This document shows, piece after piece, positions 18,573-26,827 of a stretch of 48,061 nt of DNA. The stretch is taken from NCBI GenBank assembly GCA_020850695.1, contig JADZEF010000053.1:1-48061 (forward strand). Reading direction: 5' to 3'. How positions within the stretch are numbered: the first letter of the stretch is position 1; the number at the start of each line of letters is the position of its first letter. Under the pieces are notes generated by a model. It was not told the origin of the DNA and made no database searches. It worked only from the letters and a program-made list of their open reading frames with translations. This DNA comes from Planctomycetaceae bacterium (GTDB taxonomy: Bacteria; Planctomycetota; Planctomycetia; Planctomycetales; Planctomycetaceae). The position numbers and the translations under genes were made by a program.

Positions 18573-18830
18573 GAGCGGGCATTCCTCGGCAGCAGGATCG
18601 TCTGATCAAGCGGCGGTCGAAACCGCACAGACTGGATATCCAGAGGGTATCTCGGCAGCGACAGGTGTCAAGCACCAGCAGATCGATCGGTTCGTCCGCC
18701 CTTCCACTGGATGGCATCAGCAATCGCCGTTGGGAACATCGTAACCGACAGACGTCGCGAAAGCCGCACTCCGACGGTCGATTTTTCGACGTTCGACGGA
18801 CTTGGCTGTGGACGATTCTGGCAGTCCGAG

Positions 18831-18919
18831 GGGCCACGGAAACGACGGATGGGACGGAGACCACGGAGGAGGAAACCACGGTCCGTGTCGCTCAGTTCTC
18901 TCCGTCGTTTCCGTGGCCC
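18831..18919. repeat. Perfect 19-bp inverted repeat between divergent genes
   Basis: GGGCCACGGAAACGACGGA at 18831-18849 is repeated exactly in inverse at 18901-18919, with about 51 bp between. It lies in the 449-bp spacer between the divergently transcribed DUF1549/1553 gene and the secreted-protein gene. No GTAG foot is present. The rest of the spacer shows no gene. Confidence 0.7.
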
Positions 18920-19021
18920 TGCCTTTCCCCTCCCGCTGGACGTTGCAATCGTCGGATCACTCGCTGAAAATCGCCCACGGGAACGACTTCTGTCCGACAC
19001 TGCCTCTCGGGGAGTACGCCG

Positions 19022-19591
19022 ATGATCCGCTCTACCTTTCGTCTTCTGGTTCCGACCGCGCTTCTGCTCGTCCCGTGCCTGCTGGCGGCCGATGAGCCCG
19101 CCGACAAGACGGCCGACGTCAAGGTCAAGGACATCACGCTGAAGGTTCCGAGCACGTGGAAGCAGGAAGAGCCGTCGAACAAGCTGCGGCTGGCGCAGTT
19201 CGCCATCCCCAAGGCCGAGGGGGACAAGGAAGCGACCTCGCTGGTGATTTCGTCGTTTCCGGGGGGCGGCGGAGTTGATCAGAACCTGCCGCGGTGGGTG
19301 GGTGAGTTCTCGCCGGATGGCCGTTCGATGAAGATGACGTCGGGCAAGTCGAAGCAAGGGGAATACGTCGTCGTCGACCTGAAGGGGACGCATATCGGGA
19401 CGTCGTTCGCCCGGCGCCCGGAGCCGCTCCCCGGCGCCCGCATGCTGGCCGTGCTCCTCAAGACGGACGACGACAGCTACTACTTCACACTCGTCGGTCC
19501 CGAGAAGAGCGTCGCCGCCCAGGCCGAGGCGCTCCGCGGGGCGCTCGGCGTCTCGTCGAAGGACGAAAAGGAATACAAGCTCGAGAAGTAG
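19022..19591 (+). CDS. Small secreted protein of unknown function
   Basis: A 189-residue protein with a clear signal peptide (residues 1-22, ending LLAAD). The mature part opens with a charged stretch and then a beta-rich domain (LKVPSTWKQEE, LRLAQFAIPKAEGD, SLVISSFPGGGGVDQNLPRW, YFTLVGPEKSVAAQ). This pattern, a polypeptide with a p-w-x-x-x-e start and a gating Gly-rich loop, is seen in planctomycete hypothetical proteins, but I cannot name a family. Function unknown. It stands alone upstream of the BMC gene, separated by 158 bp holding a weak hairpin. Confidence 0.8.
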   Translation: MIRSTFRLLVPTALLLVPCLLAADEPADKTADVKVKDITLKVPSTWKQEEPSNKLRLAQFAIPKAEGDKEATSLVISSFPGGGGVDQNLPRWVGEFSPDGRSMKMTSGKSKQGEYVVVDLKGTHIGTSFARRPEPLPGARMLAVLLKTDDDSYYFTLVGPEKSVAAQAEALRGALGVSSKDEKEYKLEK

Positions 19592-19601
19592 TCGTCTGTA
19601 C

Positions 19602-19633
19602 GGGTTTTGGCGGCCGGAATTGCCAAAAACCGG
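19602..19633 (+). terminator. Weak hairpin after the secreted-protein gene
   Basis: GGTTTTGGC pairs with GCCAAAAACC across a short loop 11 bp after the stop codon. There is no T-run, so intrinsic termination is uncertain. Confidence 0.35.
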
Positions 19634-19749
19634 CATTGCTTGAACCCCCCGTCAGATCCGATAATCTCCCCTCACCGTCGCGGCTTGCCCAAACGGCGTC
19701 CGCGACGGTGTTGTTCTGCAACGGCCCGTCTTTCTTTCCGGTTGGACTG

Positions 19750-20361
19750 ATGCCCCCTCGACTCAGCCTGGCTCTGCTGGAGGTTCACAACCTCGCTCCG
19801 TCGCTCATGGTGGCGGATGTCTGCTCGAAGTCGGCGAACATCACGCTGCTGGGCATTGAAAGCACCGACGGACCGCAGCAGTGCATCAAGTTGGTGGGCG
19901 CGACGGCCGACGTCACCGAGGCCGCCGAACGCGGCGCGACGGTGGCGAAGCGGATGGGCTCGCCGGTCACGGTCACGGTGATTGCCGCCCCGCTCGACGT
20001 GGTTCGGGCGATGGCCGATTCTCCCCCGGTTTTCAGCCCGCTGCTGGGCTTGTACGACTACCGCAAACCTCGAGGCGACGCGATGGCGACGACGGACGCG
20101 ATTGGACTGTTGGAAACCCAGGGGCTGGTCGCGGCGATCCACGCCACCGACGACATGCTGAAGTCGTCCAACGTGACGCTCGTGGGGAAGGAAAAGATCG
20201 GTGCGGCATACATCACGATCATGGTGAAGGGGGACGTCGCCGCCGTTCAGACCGCCATCGAAACCGGCAAGCGGACGGTCGAGCGTCTCGGCGGCAAGCT
20301 GATTCTGGCCGACACCATCGCCCGCCCCCACCCGGATCTGGCGTCGCTGCTGCCGAAGTGA
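19750..20361 (+). CDS. Tandem-BMC-domain microcompartment shell protein (BMC-T-like)
   Basis: This 203-residue protein contains two BMC domains in tandem. Domain 1 (about 4-95) has LALLEVHNLAPSLMVAD and a KLVGATADV strand. Domain 2 (about 115-200) has the classical start AIGLLETQGLVAAIHATD, the LVGKEKIGAAYITIMVKGDV strand and a TGKRTVERLG helix. Tandem BMC proteins trimerise into pseudohexameric tiles of bacterial microcompartment shells. ATG at 19750 is chosen because it begins directly at the first BMC strand; an upstream in-frame ATG at 19636 would read through spacer. No other shell or core-enzyme gene lies within several kb and a strong terminator follows, so it is a stand-alone shell gene. 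Confidence 0.9.
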   Translation: MPPRLSLALLEVHNLAPSLMVADVCSKSANITLLGIESTDGPQQCIKLVGATADVTEAAERGATVAKRMGSPVTVTVIAAPLDVVRAMADSPPVFSPLLGLYDYRKPRGDAMATTDAIGLLETQGLVAAIHATDDMLKSSNVTLVGKEKIGAAYITIMVKGDVAAVQTAIETGKRTVERLGGKLILADTIARPHPDLASLLPK

Positions 20362-20456
20362 CCGCTGCTGTGCGTGGGCATCAAGCTGTCACGCCGAGGG
20401 AACCGGTGGTTTCCTCGGCGCCAGGCCCTTTGTCGCCTCCCCCGGATCTTCCCGTG

Positions 20457-20490
20457 ATCGGGTGTTCGACGTATCGAACACCCGATTTTT
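20457..20490 (+). terminator. Strong intrinsic terminator after the BMC gene
   Basis: A perfect 13-bp stem (ATCGGGTGTTCGA with its complement) closes a 4-nt loop and is followed at once by a T-run. An imperfect hairpin (CGCCGAGG / CCTCGGCG) at 20392-20420 precedes it. The remaining part of the 20362-20754 spacer shows no gene. Confidence 0.85.
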
Positions 20491-20754
20491 GTTGACGCAA
20501 GCACTCGACTTCCGGTCTCCATCCGCGACGAAGCAGGCTTGGGGGCAACGTGGATCTGACCCCGCGTCGGACCCTGATTCGACGACCAACGGCGCGGCAC
20601 CCGAAGTTCCCTGGCGAGACGGGGGAAGAGTTCTCCCGCCGTTCGACGCATGGTCGACACGTGCCGTCCCGTAACGCATACTCAATGAGCGATGCGTGAC
20701 CCGGAAGCGGAACGCGATTCCATCGGCTCGCGGAAGTGTGCGGGGAAGACGCGG

Positions 20755-23607
20755 ATGATGAACCGAAACGCCAGCGGCCGCAGGACGAAACGGGGCAACG
20801 CGCGTGATGTGCGGATTGCCGTGTGCGCGGTCGTCGTTATTGTCTCGTCACTCCACCCCGCCGTGGCAGATGACGCCGGGGATTATTTCGAGACGCGAAT
20901 CCGGCCCGTCCTTCAGCAGCATTGCTATGAATGCCACAGCGCGGAAGCGGCGAAGTCGAAGAAGCTGAAGGGGGCACTGCTTCTGGACACCCGCGAGGGA
21001 ACTCGTCGCGGGGGGGAGACGGGACCGGCCGTCGTGCCCAGGGACGTCGGCAAGAGCCTGCTGATTTCGGCATTGCGCCACGAGTCCTTCGAAATGCCGC
21101 CGAGCGGGAGGCTTCCCGAGAAGGTTGTCGCGGACTTTGTGAAGTGGATCGAGATGGGGGCGCCCGATCCGCGCGACGGGACAACCGCGACGCCTCACGG
21201 AAGTCCCATCGATTTCGCCGCCGCCCGGCGTTCGCACTGGGCGTTCCAGCCGCCGTCGAAGGGAGCGGCTCCGGAAGTGACCGAGGCCCGCGCGACGTGG
21301 CCGCGCGGCGAAATCGATCGGTTTGTGCTCGCGCGGCTGGAAGCGGAGGGAATGCAGCCAGCGGCCCCGGCCGATCGGCGCGACCTGCTGCGGCGGGTCT
21401 CCTTCGGGCTGATCGGTCTGCCGCCGACGCCCGAAGAGATGGACGCTTTCCTGAAGGACGAGTCGCCGGACCCGCTTCCAGCGGTCGTCGACCGGCTGCT
21501 CGACTCTCCACACTACGGCGAGCGCTGGGGCCGGCACTGGCTCGACGTCGCCCGCTACGCGGACGACCAGGCGCTGGCCAACGCCCGCGACAACGTTCAC
21601 GCCTTCCGCTATCGCGACTGGGTCGTCCAGGCTTTGCAGAATGACATGCCGTATGACCGCTTCCTGCGGCTGCAACTCGCGGGCGACCTGCTGACGGAGC
21701 CGGTCGACGATTACTTCGGGCGGTTGGCGGGGCTCGGATTTCAGGGGCTCGGGCAACTCTATCATCGCGGGAATTTTCCCGAGCAGGTGATGGCCGACGA
21801 GCTAGATGACCGCATCGATACGGTCTCGCGCGGCTTACTGGGGCTGACAGTCGCCTGTGCCCGCTGCCACGACCACAAGTACGATCCGATTCCGACGCAG
21901 GATTACTATTCGCTTGCCGCTGCCTACCAGGGAGCGAACTGGCTCGACGTTCCGCTCGCTCCGCCAGATGCCGTCGCCCGGCACGCGCGGTTTGTCGAAG
22001 AGACAAAGCAGCGGGAGGCCGCGCTGGCCGAATGGGTGAAGTCACGGGGGCGGCAGTTGTCCGAAGCGCCGCTCCGCAACCTGCGACCGTACCTCGACGA
22101 GGCATGGCGGGTTCACGTCCGAAAGTCGCAGAATCAGCCGGTCGACGAGAAGGCCGTTGCTGCCGAGAAGGGACTGACGGTCCACTTCCTCTCGCGCTGG
22201 GTCCAGCTGCTTCAGGCGGGCGAGGTTGGCAAGGAACGCGTCCCGCTGGCAGGATGGCACAAGGTGGCCCGCGAGGCGGCGACGATGGCGGACGCCAAGG
22301 CCGCGACGATCGATCCGCCCGCGCCGCTGGCCACCGCCGCCGATGACCTGGCCCGCCTGGCTGTCACTCTCGCCGAAGAACTGGCGCGCATTGAAGCCGC
22401 CCACCAGCAGGCTCTGGCCGCGGCGAAGTCGGACGAGGAACGCAGGAAGGTCGTTCGCCCCGAGCTTTCGATGGCCGCCAAGGCCTTGCAGGTCGCACTC
22501 ATCTCCGATGGAAAATCGCCGCTCGCGATTGCTGCGGGGGAAGTGGTCGGACTCCTGGACGACGCCGGAAAGCGGGAACATCAAACCCGCACCGCCGATC
22601 TGGAAGTCTTCAAGAAGACCGCGCCCCCCGCACCGCCGCTGGCCCATGGCGTCGCTGGCGGGGGCAACGCCATGCGGATCCATGTGCGCGGAAACGTCGA
22701 ACGCAAAGGAGACCTCGCGCCCCCCGGGGTCCTACGGGTGCTGACGTCCGGACCGGCCGTGGACGCCGCGCCCGCAGGAGCCGCACCTGCCACGCCTCGC
22801 TTCAACCGGCTCGACCTCGCGGAAGCCATCGCTTCACGCGACAACCCGCTCACCGCAAGAGTCCTCGTCAATCGAATCTGGCATCACCACTTCGGCCGCG
22901 GAATCGTCTCCACTCCGAGCAACTTCGGCACTCTGGGCGAACGCCCCTCGCACCCGGAATTGCTCGACTTTCTTGCCGTCTCGTTCATGGAGCATGGCTG
23001 GTCGCTCAAGTGGCTGCACCGGCAGATCGTTCTCTCGGAGACGTACCGCCTCTCGTCGAAAGCCGACCCCGCGAACATGGCCCGCGATGTCGAGAACCGT
23101 CTGCTGTGGCGGTGGTCGCCCCGGCGGCTCGACTTCGAAGCGTGGCGCGACACCGTGCTGGCCGTCTCGGGGCGACTCGATCGAGCCCTCGGAGGGCCGT
23201 CGCAACCTGTCGATGGAAGCGTGCGGCGGACGATCTATTCGAAGATCAGCCGCTCGCGGCTCGACCCGACGCTGGCGACGTTCGATTTCCCTGATGCCAA
23301 CGTCTCGAGCGAGAAGCGAAGCACCACGACGGTCGCCCAACAGCAGCTCTTCGTGCTCAACAGCCCCTTCATGATCGACTCCGGCAAGGCATTCGCCGCC
23401 CGCGTCAACGCCGTGGGTCAGAATGACGACGAGCGCATCGCGGCTGCATATCGGATGGCGTTCGGACGAGCGCCGACGGAGGGAGAGCGTGAAATCGGTC
23501 GGCGGTTCCTGTCGACGGCGACGACCGCTTCCGGCGATATGCTCACGCCGTGGCAGCGCTATGCCCAGGCGCTGCTGGCCAGCAACGAATTCGCGTGGGT
23601 GCCGTGA
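20755..23607 (+). CDS. PSCyt1-DUF1549-DUF1553 cytochrome-like protein
   Basis: A 950-residue secreted protein. An N-terminal hydrophobic signal (about 21-37) is followed by a planctomycete cytochrome c-like domain with HCYECH at 57-61 (haem c binding CxxCH) and FEMPPSGRLPEKVV supplying the likely distal region. DUF1549 spans roughly 185-400 with a second CxxCH, CARCHDHKYDPI, near residue 368. A coiled, Ala/Lys-rich middle region (about 420-620) precedes DUF1553 (about 680-940, RVLVNRIWHHHFGRGIV). Start at 20755 (MMNRN) is chosen over 20692 because GGGGAAG lies upstream of it and the signal begins near. No DUF1501 partner follows directly, which is unusual for this family. Confidence 0.93.
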   Translation: MMNRNASGRRTKRGNARDVRIAVCAVVVIVSSLHPAVADDAGDYFETRIRPVLQQHCYECHSAEAAKSKKLKGALLLDTREGTRRGGETGPAVVPRDVGKSLLISALRHESFEMPPSGRLPEKVVADFVKWIEMGAPDPRDGTTATPHGSPIDFAAARRSHWAFQPPSKGAAPEVTEARATWPRGEIDRFVLARLEAEGMQPAAPADRRDLLRRVSFGLIGLPPTPEEMDAFLKDESPDPLPAVVDRLLDSPHYGERWGRHWLDVARYADDQALANARDNVHAFRYRDWVVQALQNDMPYDRFLRLQLAGDLLTEPVDDYFGRLAGLGFQGLGQLYHRGNFPEQVMADELDDRIDTVSRGLLGLTVACARCHDHKYDPIPTQDYYSLAAAYQGANWLDVPLAPPDAVARHARFVEETKQREAALAEWVKSRGRQLSEAPLRNLRPYLDEAWRVHVRKSQNQPVDEKAVAAEKGLTVHFLSRWVQLLQAGEVGKERVPLAGWHKVAREAATMADAKAATIDPPAPLATAADDLARLAVTLAEELARIEAAHQQALAAAKSDEERRKVVRPELSMAAKALQVALISDGKSPLAIAAGEVVGLLDDAGKREHQTRTADLEVFKKTAPPAPPLAHGVAGGGNAMRIHVRGNVERKGDLAPPGVLRVLTSGPAVDAAPAGAAPATPRFNRLDLAEAIASRDNPLTARVLVNRIWHHHFGRGIVSTPSNFGTLGERPSHPELLDFLAVSFMEHGWSLKWLHRQIVLSETYRLSSKADPANMARDVENRLLWRWSPRRLDFEAWRDTVLAVSGRLDRALGGPSQPVDGSVRRTIYSKISRSRLDPTLATFDFPDANVSSEKRSTTTVAQQQLFVLNSPFMIDSGKAFAARVNAVGQNDDERIAAAYRMAFGRAPTEGEREIGRRFLSTATTASGDMLTPWQRYAQALLASNEFAWVP

Positions 23608-23841
23608 ATCACCTGTTGCCGAGACGCTCGGTATGCGGATTGGCCAGACATTCTGGTGAATTTCAATCCATGTGTCGGCTTTGGGCGACGGTCTTTCTCC
23701 GCAGGCTTCAATTCACGTCCCTGCTCTGGGTAAACTCCACCCAGTGCGCGGCCCGCGCTGGTGGGGGTCTTGCGCCCTTTTTCGTCCGCGCCCGGATGGG
23801 GCGACTTACCTCAGAATCTCCCAACCTTTCCGCACTGCTCC

Positions 23842-25236
23842 ATGGCCATTGAATTCAAGTTGCCGCAAGTTTCCGAAGGCGTCACCGAGGCCGACATCGC
23901 CGAGGTCAACGTCGCGGAAGGAGACACCATCGAACCCGGCCAGGTGGTGTGCGTCGTCGAGACCGACAAGGCGGCAGCCGACATCGATTGTCCCCATGCG
24001 GGGAAGGTGGCGAAGGTCCACGTCAAAGCCGGCGACACGGTGAAGATCGGCCAGACGCTGCTGACGATTGAAGCATCGTCCGATGCTCCTGCGCCGAAGA
24101 AGGGGTCGCCCGCTCCGGCCAAACCGGCGGCGAAGGCCGAAGCCTCGAAACCGGCCGCGAAAGCCGAGCCCGCCAAGCCCGCTGCCAAAGCCGCCGAGTC
24201 CCCGGTGCGGATGGACCGTCCCGGCTCGACCTCGCGTCCCGAGCCGACGGCGACCGAGGATTCGCCCACCACGGCTTCGCCGAAGACGTTGGCGGTCGCC
24301 CAGACCGATGGGACCAATGGCAGGGACAACACGCCGCTGCCGGCCGCCCCCTCGACGCGCAAGCTCGCCCGCGAACTGGGCGTCGACCTCAACCGTGTCC
24401 CTGGCACCGGCCCCGGCGGCCGCATCACCAACGACGACGTCCAGTCGTTCGTCCGCACCATCGCCTCCAGCAACACCACGCTGACCGTCGCCGGTTCGGT
24501 CGCGCAGACTCCCGCACTCCCCGACTTCACGAAGTTCGGCGAGCTCGAACGCGTCCCGATGAGCCGCCTCGCCAAGACGGCTGCCGCCAACCTGACGATG
24601 GCCTGGCAGACGATCCCGCACGTCACCCAGCACGACCTGGCCGACATCACCGAGCTCGAATCGGCCCGCAAGCACTACATGGAGAAGGTCGGAAAGAACG
24701 GAGCCAAGATCACGATGACCGCCATCATGATCAAGGCGGCCGTCGCGGCCCTCAAGGCCTTCCCCCACTTCAACTCCAGCATCGATATGGCGACCGGCGA
24801 GGTCGTCTACAAGAAGTTCTATAACATCGGCGTGGCGGTCGACACCGAGTTCGGCCTCGTCGTGCCGGTCGTCCGCGACGCCGACCGCAAGAGCGTCCTG
24901 CAGTGCGCGGCCGAGTTGACCGAAATCGCCGAGCGGGCCCGCAACCGCAAGCTCGACATGTCGGACATGCAGGGGGGGACCTTCACCATCACCAACCTCG
25001 GGGGAATCGGCGGGACGAGCTTCACGCCGATCGTCAATTACCCCGAAGTGGCGATTCTCGGCATGTCGCGCAGCCGCTGGCAGCTGGAGATCATCGACGG
25101 CAAGCCCGAGCCGCGTCTGATGCTCCCCCTCTCTCTGTCGTACGATCACCGCGTGATCAATGGCGCCGACGCGGCCCGCTTCGTCGCGAAGCTGACGCAC
25201 AGCCTCTCGGACTTTTTCCAGATGCTGATTGAGTAG
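23842..25236 (+). CDS. Dihydrolipoyl acyltransferase (2-oxo acid dehydrogenase E2)
   Basis: A 464-residue E2 subunit that transfers acyl groups from lipoyl-lysine to CoA. Domains in order: one lipoyl domain (1-76, lipoyl-lysine Lys43 in [10 protein letters not shown]), an Ala/Pro/Lys-rich flexible linker (about 77-170), an E3/E1-binding domain (about 175-212, [20 protein letters not shown]), and the acyltransferase core (about 235-464) with catalytic His436 and Asn440 in [10 protein letters not shown]. The His/Asn pair matches the pyruvate-type E2 of Azotobacter/Pseudomonas, where Asn replaces the Asp of Escherichia coli AceF. Pyruvate is the most likely substrate, but E1 and E3 genes are not adjacent. 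ATG at 23842 begins exactly at the lipoyl domain. Confidence 0.92.
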   Translation: MAIEFKLPQVSEGVTEADIAEVNVAEGDTIEPGQVVCVVETDKAAADIDCPHAGKVAKVHVKAGDTVKIGQTLLTIEASSDAPAPKKGSPAPAKPAAKAEASKPAAKAEPAKPAAKAAESPVRMDRPGSTSRPEPTATEDSPTTASPKTLAVAQTDGTNGRDNTPLPAAPSTRKLARELGVDLNRVPGTGPGGRITNDDVQSFVRTIASSNTTLTVAGSVAQTPALPDFTKFGELERVPMSRLAKTAAANLTMAWQTIPHVTQHDLADITELESARKHYMEKVGKNGAKITMTAIMIKAAVAALKAFPHFNSSIDMATGEVVYKKFYNIGVAVDTEFGLVVPVVRDADRKSVLQCAAELTEIAERARNRKLDMSDMQGGTFTITNLGGIGGTSFTPIVNYPEVAILGMSRSRWQLEIIDGKPEPRLMLPLSLSYDHRVINGADAARFVAKLTHSLSDFFQMLIE

Positions 25237-25338
25237 AAGAGCAAGCCTGCTCGGCCGTGGGATCGCCTTCCAGGCTGTCAGTGAAGCTTACGCCGATAAG
25301 CAACTGTCACTTGCTGCGAACGGCAGACAGATTGATCG

Positions 25339-25410
25339 TTGGTCATTGGCCGTTGATCATTGATCATTTTCCTGAAATGACCACTGACCAATGATCAACG
25401 ACCAATGACA
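25339..25410. repeat. GATCATTGGTCA palindromic repeat
   Basis: The left arm (about 25339-25369, GGTCATTGGCCGTTGATCATTG) and right arm (about 25378-25410, CAATGATCAACGACCAATGAC) are imperfect inverted copies that can fold into a long hairpin with a short loop. It lies between the E2 and YCII-domain genes. It could act as a terminator or be a dispersed element; no T-run follows. Confidence 0.65.
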
Positions 25411-25469
25411 ATTCTCCGGAAACGGCCTTCCATACTGGAAGCCTGTCCCACGGAAGAGAGACGCGCCCC

Positions 25470-25829
25470 ATGAAATTCATGCTGCTCATCTACAGCCACG
25501 AGAACGACTGGACCGAGGCCGAGCGCGACGCCTGCTTCGCCGAATCGATCGAGCTGACGAAAGAGCTGCACGCAAGCGGGCAGTACCTGGGGGCCTCGCC
25601 GCTTCAGCCCATCCGCACCGCGACCAGCGTGCGGGTACGAGACGGCAAGCGGACCGTGACGGACGGCCCCTTTGCCGAAACCTACGAGCATCTGGGGGGC
25701 TATTTCCTCATCGAAGCTCGCGACCAGGACGAAGCGGTGGCGATTGCGAGCCGGATTCCCGGGGCCCGCAAAGGGACCGTCGAAGTCCGTCCGATTCTGG
25801 AACTCGCCGGACTCCCGACCGACGCCTAA
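25470..25829 (+). CDS. YCII/DGPF-domain protein
   Basis: A 119-residue protein of the YCII-related (DGPF) family, with the signature TDGPFAETYEHLGGYFLIEA and the N-terminal strand KFMLLIYSHEND. The fold is a small ferredoxin-like barrel; the His/Asp pair of the family is thought to support an uncharacterised catalytic role. These proteins often sit beside ECF sigma factors or, as here, near a small membrane protein. The next gene (DoxX-like) follows after 49 bp on the same strand, suggesting a two-gene unit. GAGA upstream of the ATG at 25470 supports the start. Confidence 0.9.
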   Translation: MKFMLLIYSHENDWTEAERDACFAESIELTKELHASGQYLGASPLQPIRTATSVRVRDGKRTVTDGPFAETYEHLGGYFLIEARDQDEAVAIASRIPGARKGTVEVRPILELAGLPTDA

Positions 25830-25878
25830 GCTGCGGCGTGGGCCTGGCGATCGTGTCCTTCAAGAATCGAGGCTTCTC

Positions 25879-26289
25879 ATGTCGACCGACGCTTCCGCAG
25901 CGGTCACCGCTCCGTCGAAGGCTGCCCTCTGGACGGGCCGCATTCTGAGCGGGCTCATCGGAACGATGATGCTGCTCGACGGAGTGATGAAGATCGTCAA
26001 GCCGAAGGAAGTGGTCGAGCAGACGGTGAAGATGGGCTACGCCGAGGGCGTCATTCTGCCGCTTGGCGTCGTCCTTACCATCAGCGCGGTGCTGCACCTG
26101 ATTCCGCAGACGGCCGTAATTGGCGCCATCCTGCTGACGGGCTACCTCGGTGGAGCGGTCGACGCCCATGTGCGGAACGGCGATCCCGCATGGCAGATGG
26201 CGCTGCCGGCACTTTTCGGCGTGCTGATCTGGATCGGCCTCGTTCTGAGGGACCGGCGGCTGCGGGCCCGCTTCCTGTGGCGCGATTGA
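25879..26289 (+). CDS. DoxX-like small membrane protein
   Basis: This 136-residue protein has four predicted membrane helices and the DoxX-type opening (WTGRILSGLIGTMMLLDGVMKIVKP), a hydrophobic pair around residues 55-92 and a last helix ending in LVLRDRRLRARF. DoxX proteins are inner-membrane subunits linked to oxidoreductases, often with uncertain substrates. Start ATG at 25879 is taken because the longer in-frame extension overlaps the YCII gene in another frame. It follows the YCII/DGPF gene closely and is probably co-transcribed with it. Confidence 0.88.
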   Translation: MSTDASAAVTAPSKAALWTGRILSGLIGTMMLLDGVMKIVKPKEVVEQTVKMGYAEGVILPLGVVLTISAVLHLIPQTAVIGAILLTGYLGGAVDAHVRNGDPAWQMALPALFGVLIWIGLVLRDRRLRARFLWRD

Positions 26290-26827
26290 AGTCGACTGTC
26301 GAGCCTCTCTGCGCCGCGGCACTTCGCGCAAGATGGATGGGTCCTGCGTGAAACATCATGCGCGCGGCACGCTCCGCTGACGCCGATCGGTGGTTGGCCG
26401 ACCGACGTTCGATGCAATCGCGTGCGGCTCGGATCGGTCGGGATGCGGTGAGGCCGCGACCGAATCCGATGCGGAAGGATGTGGCTCTCGGCGACCCGGA
26501 AATCGACCTCCGAGCCCCGGTAATGTGTATCATTCGGATGATATGTGACGCAAAGTCGCGACAGTCTCATCCGTCTCGGTGGGCGCTGGGCGCGCAGCGA
26601 TTTTTGGCGGAAACGCTCGAAAAGGCCGCCTAAATCGCGATGAGATGGGGGAATACGCGCTCTTCTCAGCCCCCCTTAAGGCGACGGCATTGCGTTTGCG
26701 TGATGTTCTCCAGCGGAATTTGAGTTCGCTTGTTACGCGGGGACGAGGGAAAGAGCGGCGGTCAGCGAAGGAAGCTCCCGCCATCCCGCAGGAAGCTAGT
26801 GACGGTTTTCTATTGGGAGTGGTCAAG
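26290..26827. promoter_or_regulatory. Long spacer with a small perfect palindrome
   Basis: This 538-bp spacer precedes the YXWGXW gene. I see no credible gene. TATCATTCGGATGATA at 26528-26543 is a perfect 6+6-bp palindrome in a locally AT-richer stretch and could be an operator, but no regulator is identified. The remainder is GC-rich with no repeat recognised. Confidence 0.3.

Noticed and set aside
8831..20361. A microcompartment locus combining the HpaI aldolase, the aldehyde dehydrogenase and the BMC shell protein
   Set aside because: The genes are 8-10 kb apart, on opposite strands, separated by ispG, tadA and DUF proteins. The dehydrogenase belongs to the ALDH7 type rather than the PduP type usual in microcompartments, and no encapsulation peptide is evident.
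20397..20490. A riboswitch or attenuator between the BMC gene and the cytochrome-like gene
   Set aside because: The hairpins follow the BMC stop codon, end in a T-run and are far from the next start, so a plain terminator explains them.
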